From Oscillospiraceae bacterium (GTDB lineage: Bacteria; Bacillota; Clostridia; Oscillospirales; Oscillospiraceae): a stretch of DNA of 64,000 bases. The notes under the pieces were generated by a model. That model saw nothing but the letters and a program-made list of their open reading frames with translations. It made no database searches and was not told the DNA's origin. Within the stretch, counting starts at the first letter, position 1. Every line of letters starts with the position of its first letter. This document shows, piece after piece, positions 17,567-25,781 of this stretch. A program made the position numbers and the translations under genes. The stretch is taken from the NCBI GenBank assembly GCA_910575265.1, contig CAJTEA010000004.1, positions 124,001 through 188,000 on the forward strand, written 5' to 3'.

Positions 17567-20017
17567 ATGCCTACGATTTATGAAGAATATGCCCCCTACC
17601 GCCCAGAGCTGACCGCCGGTGAGCAGGAGATGATCGACACCTCGCCCGACCTGCGTCAGGTGGAGATGCGAATCGGCATGGACCGGGCCGAGGAACAGCT
17701 GCGGGATTGGCCCTATCCGGAGAGCCAGGATACCTTCGAAAAATTCCCCGGCATCGACCCCAGAGGCAAGGTGTGCGATGTGGACATGGGGTTTTTCGAG
17801 CGCTTCACCAGGCTTCAGGCTACCCTTCCCTCCCGTCCCCCGGAGGTGCGGGAATACATCGGCGGAGTGCTTGACCAGCTGAAAGACCGCAAATCCACAC
17901 TGTCTCAGAGCTGGACGGCCATGACGGACGACTGCATTACCATCCGCCTGATCAACCGCGGCGCAAAGCTGGCCCCTACGGCGGAGGCCAGCGAGGAAAT
18001 GCTTCGGGACGCCGCGAAGCGCTCCACCGAAATGGCCAGCATCCAGCGGATCGACGGCTTTTTGAACGCGATGGAGTACGCCGCCGGAATCAGCGACAAG
18101 GTCCCGGACGAGCGGGCCAGAAACTTCCTGGACAACAAGCTCAAAGCCCCCATCCCCGCAAAGGTGGAGGCGGTGCGCACCGTCTCCAACGTCACCCCCT
18201 CCACCCTGACCGTCAACTTCCAGAATTTTGACCACATTATGGCCCAGCAATTCTGCTCCAACCCCGAAAACTGGGGCAAATCCCCCAAGGACATGCCCCC
18301 TGATCCCGCCGAATCCATTAAATTGCTCCCCCTGATTTACCGGTACGCCCCCGCCACCGTGGACCGTGCCCTCCAACCCGTCTTTGAAAAGATAGAAGAT
18401 ATGCCCGGTAAGCAAATAACGGACTACCTGGACCGGGGCGGCCTGATTACCGTGGACGGCAAGACGGTCCGCAGCATGATGGAGGAGAGCTATAAAGGTG
18501 ATCCCGAGAATTTTACAGACTGGTACCGGGAAAACGTGCGGGAGATGACCAACCGGTTTGTGTCCTCCGGACTGATGTCGGGCAAGCGGGTGGAAGCCCT
18601 TATCCCTGATGCCAAGGGGAAGTTCCCCAAGGAGCCGGTCCAGATCACCAAAAGCGGCTATGAGCCATCCCCCCTGAAAAAGGTCACCCTCAACGCCTGG
18701 GAGCGCTACTTCGCCAAACATGGCCATTACAAGGCAAAGGCCGCCAAGGCCGCCGAGTACCAGCGGGTGATGGAGGGCCGGGAGCAGATGCGCAGCAACT
18801 GCCTGTCGGGCACTTTGGCCGCCCATGCTATTGGCCGGAATCAGACGGAAAACCTGTTTTTCAGTGAATATAAGCAGGAGTTGGGCGGCAGAACCGATGT
18901 AAAGCTGAACACCATGGTAGTGGACAAGGGCATTGAATGCTCGGCTCACTTCCGTCTTTCCCGCTCCGCCCCTGTCTCCACCTGCATCTGCTATCTGGCC
19001 GCTCAGGGGCATTCCATCCAGGACATCATGAACCCCGACAAGCTCCAGGTCGAACGGCAGGCAGCGGGCAAGCTGTATATGGAAAAGGCTATTGCCAAAG
19101 ACAACAACTGGCTGGGTGAAACCTACTTCCACGGGATAGAGGCGCTGACGAAACAGGTTCGTGAGATCTTCAGCCAATGCGATCTTACGAATAGAGAGAG
19201 TACACTCGCAGTCATGCCTGAAGCCGAACCCGCCCTCAGAACAATGTTCGATTCGTACCAGGAGAAGGACCGCGTTCTCGAAGCCTTTTACCTGGCCGCT
19301 GAGAAAGAACATCCCGGAAAGGGCGTTGAATACGCCGATCACGTGTGTGCCACGGCCACGGGGGCTAGCAACTTCGGCGATGTTGTTACGCATGAGCTGC
19401 ATGGCTATATGGCCCTGGCCAGTCCGAACAAGACTGATACCCTCCGTCCGTTATCCCAAATCGTAGAAGGCGCCGGCATGCGCGAAATTATGAAAAACAG
19501 CAGCGAGCCGGACCCCCTCCGCCGAATAGACCTTCTTACTCTTGGAACTATCACTCGCGCCGGGGGACTCAACTCCAGCATTCGTGATATGGCTAAGCGT
19601 CTGAATAAAGACCCCGCCGCCCGCCGCGCCGTCGCCCACCTGGCCTACTCCGGCCAGTTCCAGGACAAAGTTCATATCAGCATAGGGCAAATGCTCAAGC
19701 CAGACGGTACACCCATGACAGGGAACCGCTTCGAGACCGTTTACAGCTTGGTTAAGGGGGAGGACGGCCAGCTCCATCTAAAGAGCGAGAAGGTCAAGGT
19801 CACCCAAGACTTGATTGGAATGAAGATTACCCCCAGCAAGTCTCTCCAGGCCAGTATGGAGAAGCACCAGAAGGCCCAAGAGTTCCAGGCGAAGCACCCC
19901 CTGTCCGATCTCGAGTCGAAGGAGTCAAAGAAAGCCGACCCCAAGAAAGAGGCTCCTCAGAAACCCGCTCCCAAGAAGCAGGCCCCTGCCAAGGGCGGCG
20001 GCGGACGCACCAAATAA
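17567..20017 (+). CDS. Cytoplasmic protein of unknown family, long paralogue (816 aa)
   Basis: ATG 17567 has AGGAGG 8 bases upstream; an upstream in-frame start at 17546 adds seven residues before that ribosome site and is unlikely. Residues 1-400 are homologous to the preceding gene's product. Residues about 400-740 are an extra region with no motif I can name (it includes THELHGYMALA, which is not an HExxH site). The last 60 residues are Lys/Pro/Ala-rich and end KGGGGRTK, like the paralogue's GGRSK end. It has no signal peptide or membrane helix. Codon choice around 19140-19600 looks less GC-biased than its flanks, suggesting a mosaic origin. It has its own terminator. Function is unknown; candidate T4SS substrate. 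Confidence 0.72.
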   Translation: MPTIYEEYAPYRPELTAGEQEMIDTSPDLRQVEMRIGMDRAEEQLRDWPYPESQDTFEKFPGIDPRGKVCDVDMGFFERFTRLQATLPSRPPEVREYIGGVLDQLKDRKSTLSQSWTAMTDDCITIRLINRGAKLAPTAEASEEMLRDAAKRSTEMASIQRIDGFLNAMEYAAGISDKVPDERARNFLDNKLKAPIPAKVEAVRTVSNVTPSTLTVNFQNFDHIMAQQFCSNPENWGKSPKDMPPDPAESIKLLPLIYRYAPATVDRALQPVFEKIEDMPGKQITDYLDRGGLITVDGKTVRSMMEESYKGDPENFTDWYRENVREMTNRFVSSGLMSGKRVEALIPDAKGKFPKEPVQITKSGYEPSPLKKVTLNAWERYFAKHGHYKAKAAKAAEYQRVMEGREQMRSNCLSGTLAAHAIGRNQTENLFFSEYKQELGGRTDVKLNTMVVDKGIECSAHFRLSRSAPVSTCICYLAAQGHSIQDIMNPDKLQVERQAAGKLYMEKAIAKDNNWLGETYFHGIEALTKQVREIFSQCDLTNRESTLAVMPEAEPALRTMFDSYQEKDRVLEAFYLAAEKEHPGKGVEYADHVCATATGASNFGDVVTHELHGYMALASPNKTDTLRPLSQIVEGAGMREIMKNSSEPDPLRRIDLLTLGTITRAGGLNSSIRDMAKRLNKDPAARRAVAHLAYSGQFQDKVHISIGQMLKPDGTPMTGNRFETVYSLVKGEDGQLHLKSEKVKVTQDLIGMKITPSKSLQASMEKHQKAQEFQAKHPLSDLESKESKKADPKKEAPQKPAPKKQAPAKGGGGRTK

Positions 20018-20024
20018 GCCGTGA

Positions 20025-20061
20025 AACGCGGCCTTCCCAGATGGGAAGGCCGCGTTTTTTA
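20025..20061. terminator. Bidirectional terminator between convergent genes
   Basis: Near-perfect stem ACGCGGCCTTCCC / GGGAAGGCCGCGT with a short loop and T-runs on both strands. It separates the long paralogue from the histidine kinase. Confidence 0.92.
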
Positions 20062-20062
20062 C

Positions 20063-22030
20063 CTACAGCAGGGGCAGCAGGATGGAGAATTCCGCCCCCC
20101 GGCCCGGCTTGGATTTCACCTCCGCCCGGCCCCCGTGTTCTCTGGCCACCGACTGGACGATGAACAGGCCCAGGCCCTCTCCCCCGTCCTCGGCCCGGGT
20201 GGTGAAGCCCCGCCGAAAGACCTGATCCAGCAGCTCCGGGGGCAGGCCGGGGCCGTTGTCCCGCACGGCGATTCGGGCGTACTCCCCCGCCGGCCGGAGG
20301 GACAGGGCAATCTCCCCGTCCTCCGGGGTAAAGCTGACGGCGTTGAACACCAGATTCTGCAAGGCGCGGCTCAGCTTATCCGGGTCCGCCCGGACGGCAC
20401 ATAGCTCCGGCGGCAGCTCCAGCAGAAAGTCCGGGCCGCTCACCTCCACGTCGGGCTGGAACCGGCGGTGGAATTCCTTCAAAAATTCCGCCAGGTCCAG
20501 CCGCTCCCACCGGGAGGCGATGGGGTTTTCCAGGTTGAACTGCTGCATCATGCGCAGCTGCCGGGCCAGCTCCTCGCTCTTGCCCTCAATCACGTCCAGC
20601 TGTCCCCGGGTCCGGTCGTCCAGCAGAACGTTGTTTTCCCGGACCAGCCGGGCGTAGGACAGCAGAGAGGCCAAAGGCGACTTTAAATCGTGGAGGAACT
20701 CGGACAGCAGCTTCTGCCGCTCCCCCACCAGCCCGGCAATCTGGCCGGTCTGACGCTCCACCTCCTCCTGTAAGTGCCGGTTGAGCCGGCGGTTTTCCTC
20801 CGCCATGGACAGCCCCTGGTCCACCATCAGCGCCGCGAAGCACAGTGCCAGCACAAAGCCGCCCCACTCGTCGGGCCAGGCCCCTCTGGCGGGCTCAAAC
20901 CGGTTGATGGTAACCACCGACAGGAACAGGCCGCCCGCGTAGACGCCCACCCCGGCGGCCAGCCAGACCGCTCTGGCGCGCATCCCGCTCCACAGGACGG
21001 CCCCGGTCAGGAGCAGGGCGGAAAACAGCTTCCATACCGACATCAGAACCCCGTAGACGCCGGTAAAAGCGGGGGCCCAGGGCAGCACCAGCGTGGGCAC
21101 CACCGCCGCCGCCAGCATAACGCCAAAGGCCAGCCGCCGCGCCCGCTCCGCCCAGGGACGGCGGTTCAGGCGGCCCAGCTCCAGCGCCAGCCCCAGGGCG
21201 CACCAGATCCCCGCCATGGACGCCGCGTCCTCCAGGGCATAGACCAGGGACACATGGCGCACACCAAAGAGCAGCCGTATGGGGTAGCCCACCCGCAGGG
21301 CGAAGGACAGCGTCAGCCCCGCCAGCCACAGGGCGGTCCGCTCCCGCCGGTTCCCGCCCGTCCACACGGCCAGGGAGAACAGGGCGATGGCCATGGTGCC
21401 AAAGCTCATCAGGGCGTAGAGGGCGGCCCGTCCCGCGGCCAGCGCCGCTATGGCCTGGGGGGAGCCCAGGGCCGGGGGATAGGTCATGCCGCTGTAATAG
21501 TGGGACCGGTTCTCCGCCTGAATCAGCAGCTCCGTCCGGCCGGACAAGGGAAAGGAGACGGTCAGGTCCCGCACCAGAGGGCGGTAGTCGGGGGAAAATT
21601 CCCCGGACTGTCCCACCAGGACTCCGTTCACATACACCTTGCAGGCGGAAAAAACCTCGGGCAGCCAGAGCGAGGCGGTGACCGTCTCCTCCGGACCCTC
21701 CAGGATCAGGCGGTAGCTGGCCTGGCCATAGGGGGAGGCGTCCCTGTGAAAGACTGACCAGCTCTGCACCTGCCCCGCGTAAACGGCATAGCCCAATCCC
21801 CTCTCTCCCGGCTCCAGAAGGACATCCGGGTACAGATGCCAGCCGTAAGGGGCCCAAATCAAACCGTTTTTCTCAAAAATTGTACGATCTGCCACCAAAG
21901 CTCCGTCTTGTGTAAGTGTCCCAGACATGGTATACTTATTGTCAAACCGGATCAAAAAAAGGAAGACCGCCACAGCCGCCAATCCGGCGGCCAGAAAAAC
22001 AGCCAGGCGCTTCCACACCGTACCAGCCAT
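20063..22030 (-). CDS. Sensor histidine kinase with 7TM-DISM type sensor
   Basis: About 655 residues from ATG 22030 (MAGTVWKR, with AGAGGTG upstream). One N-terminal helix leads to an extracellular beta-sandwich domain (about 40-205, with the ASLWLPEVFSACKVYVNG pattern of 7TMR-DISM sensors). About seven helices follow (210-400), then a short coiled coil and the kinase core. The H-box is FLHDLKSPLASLLSYARL with His near 447, the N-box NLVFNAVSFTP, G1 DNGPGLP and G2 GEGLGLFIV. The likely partner is the OmpR-family regulator at 24044, with one divergent gene between them. DISM sensors commonly detect carbohydrate or envelope cues; the ligand is unknown. Confidence 0.92.
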   Translation of the reverse strand: MAGTVWKRLAVFLAAGLAAVAVFLFLIRFDNKYTMSGTLTQDGALVADRTIFEKNGLIWAPYGWHLYPDVLLEPGERGLGYAVYAGQVQSWSVFHRDASPYGQASYRLILEGPEETVTASLWLPEVFSACKVYVNGVLVGQSGEFSPDYRPLVRDLTVSFPLSGRTELLIQAENRSHYYSGMTYPPALGSPQAIAALAAGRAALYALMSFGTMAIALFSLAVWTGGNRRERTALWLAGLTLSFALRVGYPIRLLFGVRHVSLVYALEDAASMAGIWCALGLALELGRLNRRPWAERARRLAFGVMLAAAVVPTLVLPWAPAFTGVYGVLMSVWKLFSALLLTGAVLWSGMRARAVWLAAGVGVYAGGLFLSVVTINRFEPARGAWPDEWGGFVLALCFAALMVDQGLSMAEENRRLNRHLQEEVERQTGQIAGLVGERQKLLSEFLHDLKSPLASLLSYARLVRENNVLLDDRTRGQLDVIEGKSEELARQLRMMQQFNLENPIASRWERLDLAEFLKEFHRRFQPDVEVSGPDFLLELPPELCAVRADPDKLSRALQNLVFNAVSFTPEDGEIALSLRPAGEYARIAVRDNGPGLPPELLDQVFRRGFTTRAEDGGEGLGLFIVQSVAREHGGRAEVKSKPGRGAEFSILLPLL

Positions 22031-22058
22031 ATCATCACCTCTGAAATGGAGCGTTATT

Positions 22059-24008
22059 ATGAAAAAAATCTTTGCGCTGGCGCTAGCCCTGCTGCTGCCC
22101 CTCTCCACGCTCACACCGGGGGCGCTGGCCGTGGAACACGCCGCTCCGCCCGTTCAGCCGGAGGAGAACCCCCTCCCCGACGTATGGACCGAGGTATCCA
22201 CCGCGGAGGAGCTGTTCGCCGCAGGGGGAAGCGCCCCCCTCGTCCGGCTGACCGAGGACCTGACAGTAACCGCGGCGGACGCCCAGTTTTTCCCCTTCTG
22301 GACCCCCACCACCTTGGATATGAACGGCCACTGTATCCGGGTCGCCCAGGGCGGCTGCTTTTCCTTCGGAGGCGGCGCGTACCCACTGATCCTCATAGGG
22401 GACGGAGGGGAAACCGGTCTGCTTCAGGTGGAGGCCGGAGGCGAGCTCCAGATTGAGAATATAGACGCCAGCCAGGTCGCCGGCCCGCTGGCCCGGCAGG
22501 CGGAGGGCGGCTGGCTGGTCACCCAGACGGTTACCGCCGCTCCGGAACAGATGATTTACGCCCAGGCCCCGGTATTGCGGGAGAACTCCGCCTCCTTTGC
22601 CGTCCTGCCCCAGGGCCTGGCCCAAGAGGAACTGCTGGAGCAACTGCCGGAGCTCTCGGTTTCCATCAATTTTCAGGGACAGTCTGAGCCGGTCACACTC
22701 CCCGCGGACCAGCTCTCCTGGGACCTGGAGACCCAGTGGCCCGGGATCGAGGCGGGGCACAGAACACTCCTTCACGCCCAGCCTGTTGGTCCGCTGTCCG
22801 GGGTGGACTGGCCGGAAAGCGAGCTGTCCCCTGTCCTCTTCGACGCGCTTACCTGTGAGCTGGCCATTCTGGTGGATGGTGCGGCCATCGGCAATATAGC
22901 GGTCCGAAATTATGTCTGCGGCAGCAGCTATGCCCTGAGTATTTTTCTTCCCGATCAGGTACAGCCCGACGGACACCCCCTATCATCGGAGCGGTCCCCC
23001 GCCTTTTTGGAGCTCTCTCTGGACAACGGAGCAACCTGGTTTTCCGCCAGCGTCGGAGAGGACATGGATACCGATCTGCTGTTCATTCGTCTATCCGCAC
23101 GCCAGGAGGACGCGCCCGGGGATTTCCAGGCCAGCCTGGATGTTCTTCAGGAAACCGGCCCGCTGTTGATTCGAGCCGGGGCGGACTACCGGGGAGATGG
23201 CTACCGCTATCGCCTCTATACGGACACACTGTCCCTGTCCTCCGCCGGCGTTCCCACCCAGTCAGACATCGGGGGCAGCCGGGGCGGCACATTAGACATT
23301 CTGCCCGCCCGGCCAGACCCCGAACCGCCCGCTCAACTGGAAGCGGAACCACCACTTCAGCTAAAGCCGGAACCGGAACCGCCCACCCAGCCAGAGCCGG
23401 AACCGGAACCGCCCACCCAGCCAGAGCCGGAACCGGAACTGCCCGCCCAGCCAGAGCCGGAACTGCCCGCCCGGCCAGAGCCGGAACCGGAACTGCCCAC
23501 CCAGCCAGAGCCGGAACCGGAACCACCCACCCAGCCAGAGCCGGAACCGGAACTGCCCACCCAGCCAGAGCCGGAACCGGAACTGCCCACCCAGCCAGAG
23601 CCGGAACCGGAACCGCCCACCCAGCCAGAGCCGGAACCGGTGCCGCTTGTCCAGCAGAACCCAGATCCGGTACTGTCCATCCAGCCGGCGCCGGAATCGA
23701 CCGCTCAGCCAGAGCCGCCTCAGGACAGCGTCCTGCCCGCTGTTGTCCAGCAGCCCCAGGCTCAGGTTCCGGAGCCGGAACCGTCTTCTACTCCAGCCAC
23801 TCCGGAACCGCTTTCCCCGGTTCAGCCGGCCAATGTCCAGCCGCCGGCCCAACCCAAGAATCAGCCCGTTGATACAGAACCCGAAGGGCTTTCTCCCGCG
23901 GTCCAGATAGCAGCCGGAGCCGCTGTCACCTGCGTGCTGGTGGCCGCCGCCGCCGCGAAACCCGCCGCTCCGCTGAACTGGCTGCGCAGACTGCTTCACA
24001 GACCATGA
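22059..24008 (+). CDS. Surface protein with signal peptide, Pro-Glu stalk and C-terminal membrane anchor
   Basis: 649 residues from ATG 22059 (MKKIFALALALLLPLSTLTP, cleavage near GALAV); GGAG lies 7 bases upstream. The N-terminal region (about 30-170) has short beta repeats that could form a right-handed helix. A middle domain follows. Residues about 420-540 are a run of roughly ten-residue QPEPEPEPPT/QPEPEPELPT units, a probable wall-spanning stalk. A C-terminal helix (VQIAAGAAVTCVLVAAAAA) and a basic tail anchor it in the membrane. It starts 28 bases from the divergent kinase, so the two promoters overlap the opposite coding regions. It may be a ligand-presenting or sensing partner of the kinase. 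No known family recognised. Confidence 0.82.
   Translation: MKKIFALALALLLPLSTLTPGALAVEHAAPPVQPEENPLPDVWTEVSTAEELFAAGGSAPLVRLTEDLTVTAADAQFFPFWTPTTLDMNGHCIRVAQGGCFSFGGGAYPLILIGDGGETGLLQVEAGGELQIENIDASQVAGPLARQAEGGWLVTQTVTAAPEQMIYAQAPVLRENSASFAVLPQGLAQEELLEQLPELSVSINFQGQSEPVTLPADQLSWDLETQWPGIEAGHRTLLHAQPVGPLSGVDWPESELSPVLFDALTCELAILVDGAAIGNIAVRNYVCGSSYALSIFLPDQVQPDGHPLSSERSPAFLELSLDNGATWFSASVGEDMDTDLLFIRLSARQEDAPGDFQASLDVLQETGPLLIRAGADYRGDGYRYRLYTDTLSLSSAGVPTQSDIGGSRGGTLDILPARPDPEPPAQLEAEPPLQLKPEPEPPTQPEPEPEPPTQPEPEPELPAQPEPELPARPEPEPELPTQPEPEPEPPTQPEPEPELPTQPEPEPELPTQPEPEPEPPTQPEPEPVPLVQQNPDPVLSIQPAPESTAQPEPPQDSVLPAVVQQPQAQVPEPEPSSTPATPEPLSPVQPANVQPPAQPKNQPVDTEPEGLSPAVQIAAGAAVTCVLVAAAAAKPAAPLNWLRRLLHRP
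23371..23645 (+). repeat. Tandem 30-bp coding repeats (Pro-Glu stalk)
   Basis: About nine units with period 30 (one deletion variant) built from CCAGCCAGAGCCGGAACCGG blocks, encoding QPEPEPE(P/L)P(T/A). Near-identical copies suggest recent expansion or contraction by slippage, so stalk length may vary between strains. Confidence 0.9.
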
Positions 24009-24014
24009 TAGCAT

Positions 24015-24043
24015 AAAAACCACTGGCCCGGCCAGTGGTTTTT
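24015..24043. terminator. Bidirectional terminator
   Basis: AAAAACCACTGGCC / GGCCAGTGGTTTTT stem with a 1-base to 3-base loop and T-runs on both strands, between the convergent surface protein and response regulator genes. Confidence 0.92.
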
Positions 24044-24745
24044 CTATTCCGGAGGAATAAAGGCATAGCCCTTACGGCGCACGGTGCTGATATAATTCGT
24101 CCCGCCGCACAGGTCGGTCAGCCGCTGACGCATGGAGGCCACCCGGGCCTGAAGGTTGTGGCGGCTCCGGCCCATAGGCTCCTTCCAGATGCCGTCGTAG
24201 ATCTGCTCATAGGAGAACACACGCCCGGGACTCTGGGCCAGAAAGGCCAGGATGTCAAACTCAATCCGGGCAAAATCCCCCTCCCGGTCCCCGTAGCGCA
24301 CCAAACGCCGCCCGGTGTCAATCACCAGGGGACCGAAGGTGTGGACGGCAGCGGGGCGCTGGACGCCCCGGCTCTGGATACGGGCGCGCACCCGCAGTTC
24401 CAGCTCCCGCATGGAGAAGGGCTTGCACACATAGTCGTCCCCTCCCAGGGAGAGGCCCCGGATCCGTTTCTCCTCCTCGGTATAACTGGACAGAAATACA
24501 ATGGGAATCGCGCTGTCCGCCCGCAGCTGGGCGCACAGATCAAAACCGTCCTGGTCTGGCAGGCCCACGTCCAGCACCACACAGTCCAGCTGTACCCGGT
24601 GGATCAGCTCCAGGGCCATGGCGCCGGTGCTGGCCCGCAGCACCTGAAAGCCGGCGGCGGTGAAGTGGTCCTCCACGTTGTCCAGCAGCTCTCGGTCATC
24701 ATCCACTACCAGGATGCGAAGCTCCTGCTTTCCATAAAAGCGCAC
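24044..24745 (-). CDS. OmpR/PhoB-family response regulator
   Basis: About 233 residues. The receiver (about 7-120) has the acidic pair VVDDD, the phospho-acceptor Asp in VVLDVGLPDQDG, and the Lys in YVCKPFS. The winged-helix output domain (about 130-230) ends with VRRKGYAFIPPE, as in Trans_Reg_C regulators. I chose GTG 24745 because GGGAGG lies 7 bases upstream; the TTG at 24760 would place the ribosome site inside the gene. It probably pairs with the 7TM kinase at 20063. OmpR-type regulators bind head-to-tail direct repeats, so the 23-bp repeats at 9931 are a candidate target. Confidence 0.93.
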   Translation of the reverse strand: MRFYGKQELRILVVDDDRELLDNVEDHFTAAGFQVLRASTGAMALELIHRVQLDCVVLDVGLPDQDGFDLCAQLRADSAIPIVFLSSYTEEEKRIRGLSLGGDDYVCKPFSMRELELRVRARIQSRGVQRPAAVHTFGPLVIDTGRRLVRYGDREGDFARIEFDILAFLAQSPGRVFSYEQIYDGIWKEPMGRSRHNLQARVASMRQRLTDLCGGTNYISTVRRKGYAFIPPE

Positions 24746-24811
24746 AATTTTCCCTCCCAAAAGTCCTCTAACGTTCCTTTTTGACGGACCCTGCTTCTTT
24801 TCGAGAACAAA

Positions 24812-24828
24812 ACTGCTATAATAGCAGT
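24812..24828 (+). promoter_or_regulatory. Palindrome overlapping a -10 element
   Basis: ACTGCTATAATAGCAGT is a perfect 8+1+8 palindrome containing TATAAT (24817-24822). A weak -35 (TTCTTT, 16-base spacing) lies upstream. It would drive the small HATPase-like gene at 24901, and the symmetry suggests an operator for a dimeric repressor. Confidence 0.5.
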
Positions 24829-24900
24829 CAGTTGCCTCTTTCTCCGTTTCACACCAACGGATTGACGCGCCACCGCCTTTTTCGAGAGGATTACCAAACT

Positions 24901-25251
24901 ATGAGAAAACGATTCGCTCCTCTGACCGTCACAGAGGTTGACCCTGTTCTGGACTTTATCGACAGGGCGCTGACCCGGCTGGGTCTTTCCACTGCTTCCC
25001 GTCTGCCCCTGCTGGCAGCCGCGGAGGAGCTGCTTCTGGCCGCCCTGGTCATGGCGCCCGGGCAGGAGGCCCAGGTTCTCTGTTCCCTGGCGCGGCCCGG
25101 CGAGCTTCAGCTCTCATTCCGGACAAGGGCAGGCCCGTTTGTTTTAAATGACGCGGACCTGGCGCTGCCGGAAGGGCTCTCTCCGCGCCAAGAGGGCGCC
25201 GCTTACATTATTCCGCTGAACGGCGGAAAACCGTCACGGCTGAATGTTTAA
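24901..25251 (+). CDS. Small degenerate HATPase/RsbW-like protein
   Basis: 116 residues from ATG 24901 (MRKRFAPLTV), downstream of GAGG and of the TATAAT at 24817. The order resembles an anti-sigma-factor kinase. Residues about 40-56 (PLLAAAEELLLAALVM) look like the N-box helix of RsbW/SpoIIAB, but the Asn is missing and no G1 or G2 ATP-lid motif follows. It may therefore bind its partner without kinase activity. It faces a STAS gene on the other strand and the two overlap by 18 bases at their 3' ends, which supports a shared partner-switching role. The family call is an inference. Confidence 0.5.
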   Translation: MRKRFAPLTVTEVDPVLDFIDRALTRLGLSTASRLPLLAAAEELLLAALVMAPGQEAQVLCSLARPGELQLSFRTRAGPFVLNDADLALPEGLSPRQEGAAYIIPLNGGKPSRLNV

Positions 25252-25539
25252 AATGCCGCTGAAGCCGGTCATCTCAAAAACTTCCATAATCGCGGGGCTC
25301 ACGTGGGTGAGAACCAGACTTCCCCCTGTTTTATTCACCTGCTTCTGAAGCACCAGCAGCGCCCGCAGACCCGCGCTGCTCACATAGGCCAGCTCGGTAA
25401 AATTCAGCTCGATCTGGGCATATTCCCCTGCCACCTTTAAAAAGGCCTCCTGTGCCGCTGGGGCGGATGAGGTATCCAGCCGACCCTCCAGCCGCAGCTC
25501 CACGCCCCTGGGTGGACGCTTGACCAGTTTGATATTCAT
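25234..25539 (-). CDS. STAS-domain anti-sigma factor antagonist
   Basis: 101 residues, a single STAS domain. The signature is LEGRLDTSSAP followed by IELNFTELAYVSSAGLRALL, with Ser54/Ser55 at the site phosphorylated in SpoIIAA/RsbV. In such switches the unphosphorylated STAS protein binds an HATPase-type partner, and a PP2C phosphatase resets it. Both kinds of partner are nearby: a degenerate HATPase (24901), a SpoIIE phosphatase (26238) and a MATE-HATPase fusion (29327). Start ATG 25539 has GGGAG 9 bases upstream. Confidence 0.92.
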   Translation of the reverse strand: MNIKLVKRPPRGVELRLEGRLDTSSAPAAQEAFLKVAGEYAQIELNFTELAYVSSAGLRALLVLQKQVNKTGGSLVLTHVSPAIMEVFEMTGFSGILNIQP

Positions 25540-25596
25540 AATGCCACACTCCCTATTTCCTGGATTTTCTGTACAAATAAATCGGATTGTTTGGGT

Positions 25597-25625
25597 ATTG
25601 TAACACAGTTTTTTCCCGCTTACAA
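25597..25625 (-). promoter_or_regulatory. Promoter of the STAS gene
   Basis: On the minus strand TTGTAA (25620-25625), 17-base spacer, TACAAT (25597-25602), about 58 bases upstream of the STAS start. The same hexamers occur in the promoter of the MATE-HATPase operon (31141-31170). Confidence 0.7.
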
Positions 25626-25676
25626 TCGTTTTTCAGCCGCTATGCAAAAATGACCAATTTTCTTCAAATAAAGAAA

Positions 25677-25705
25677 TTGCGAAAGTCTCTGTCCGCCGTT
25701 ATCAT
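25677..25705 (+). promoter_or_regulatory. Promoter of the pilin-like gene
   Basis: TTGCGA (25677-25682), 17-base spacer, TATCAT (25700-25705), about 75 bases upstream of the start at 25782. It is divergent from the STAS promoter. Confidence 0.6.
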
Positions 25706-25781
25706 AAACATATGCGCGAGGCGGCGGAACGTCAGGCCCTGCCCGCCGGATCAAAACGCTTAGTTTTAGGAGGTACATATT

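Noticed and set aside
18900-19400. HExxH protease site in the long unknown paralogue (THELHGY)
   Set aside because: The spacing is His-Glu-Leu-His, not HExxH, and no third ligand is apparent.
23371-23645. Repeat array considered as CRISPR
   Set aside because: Units are contiguous with no spacers and stay in frame with a Pro-Glu stalk.
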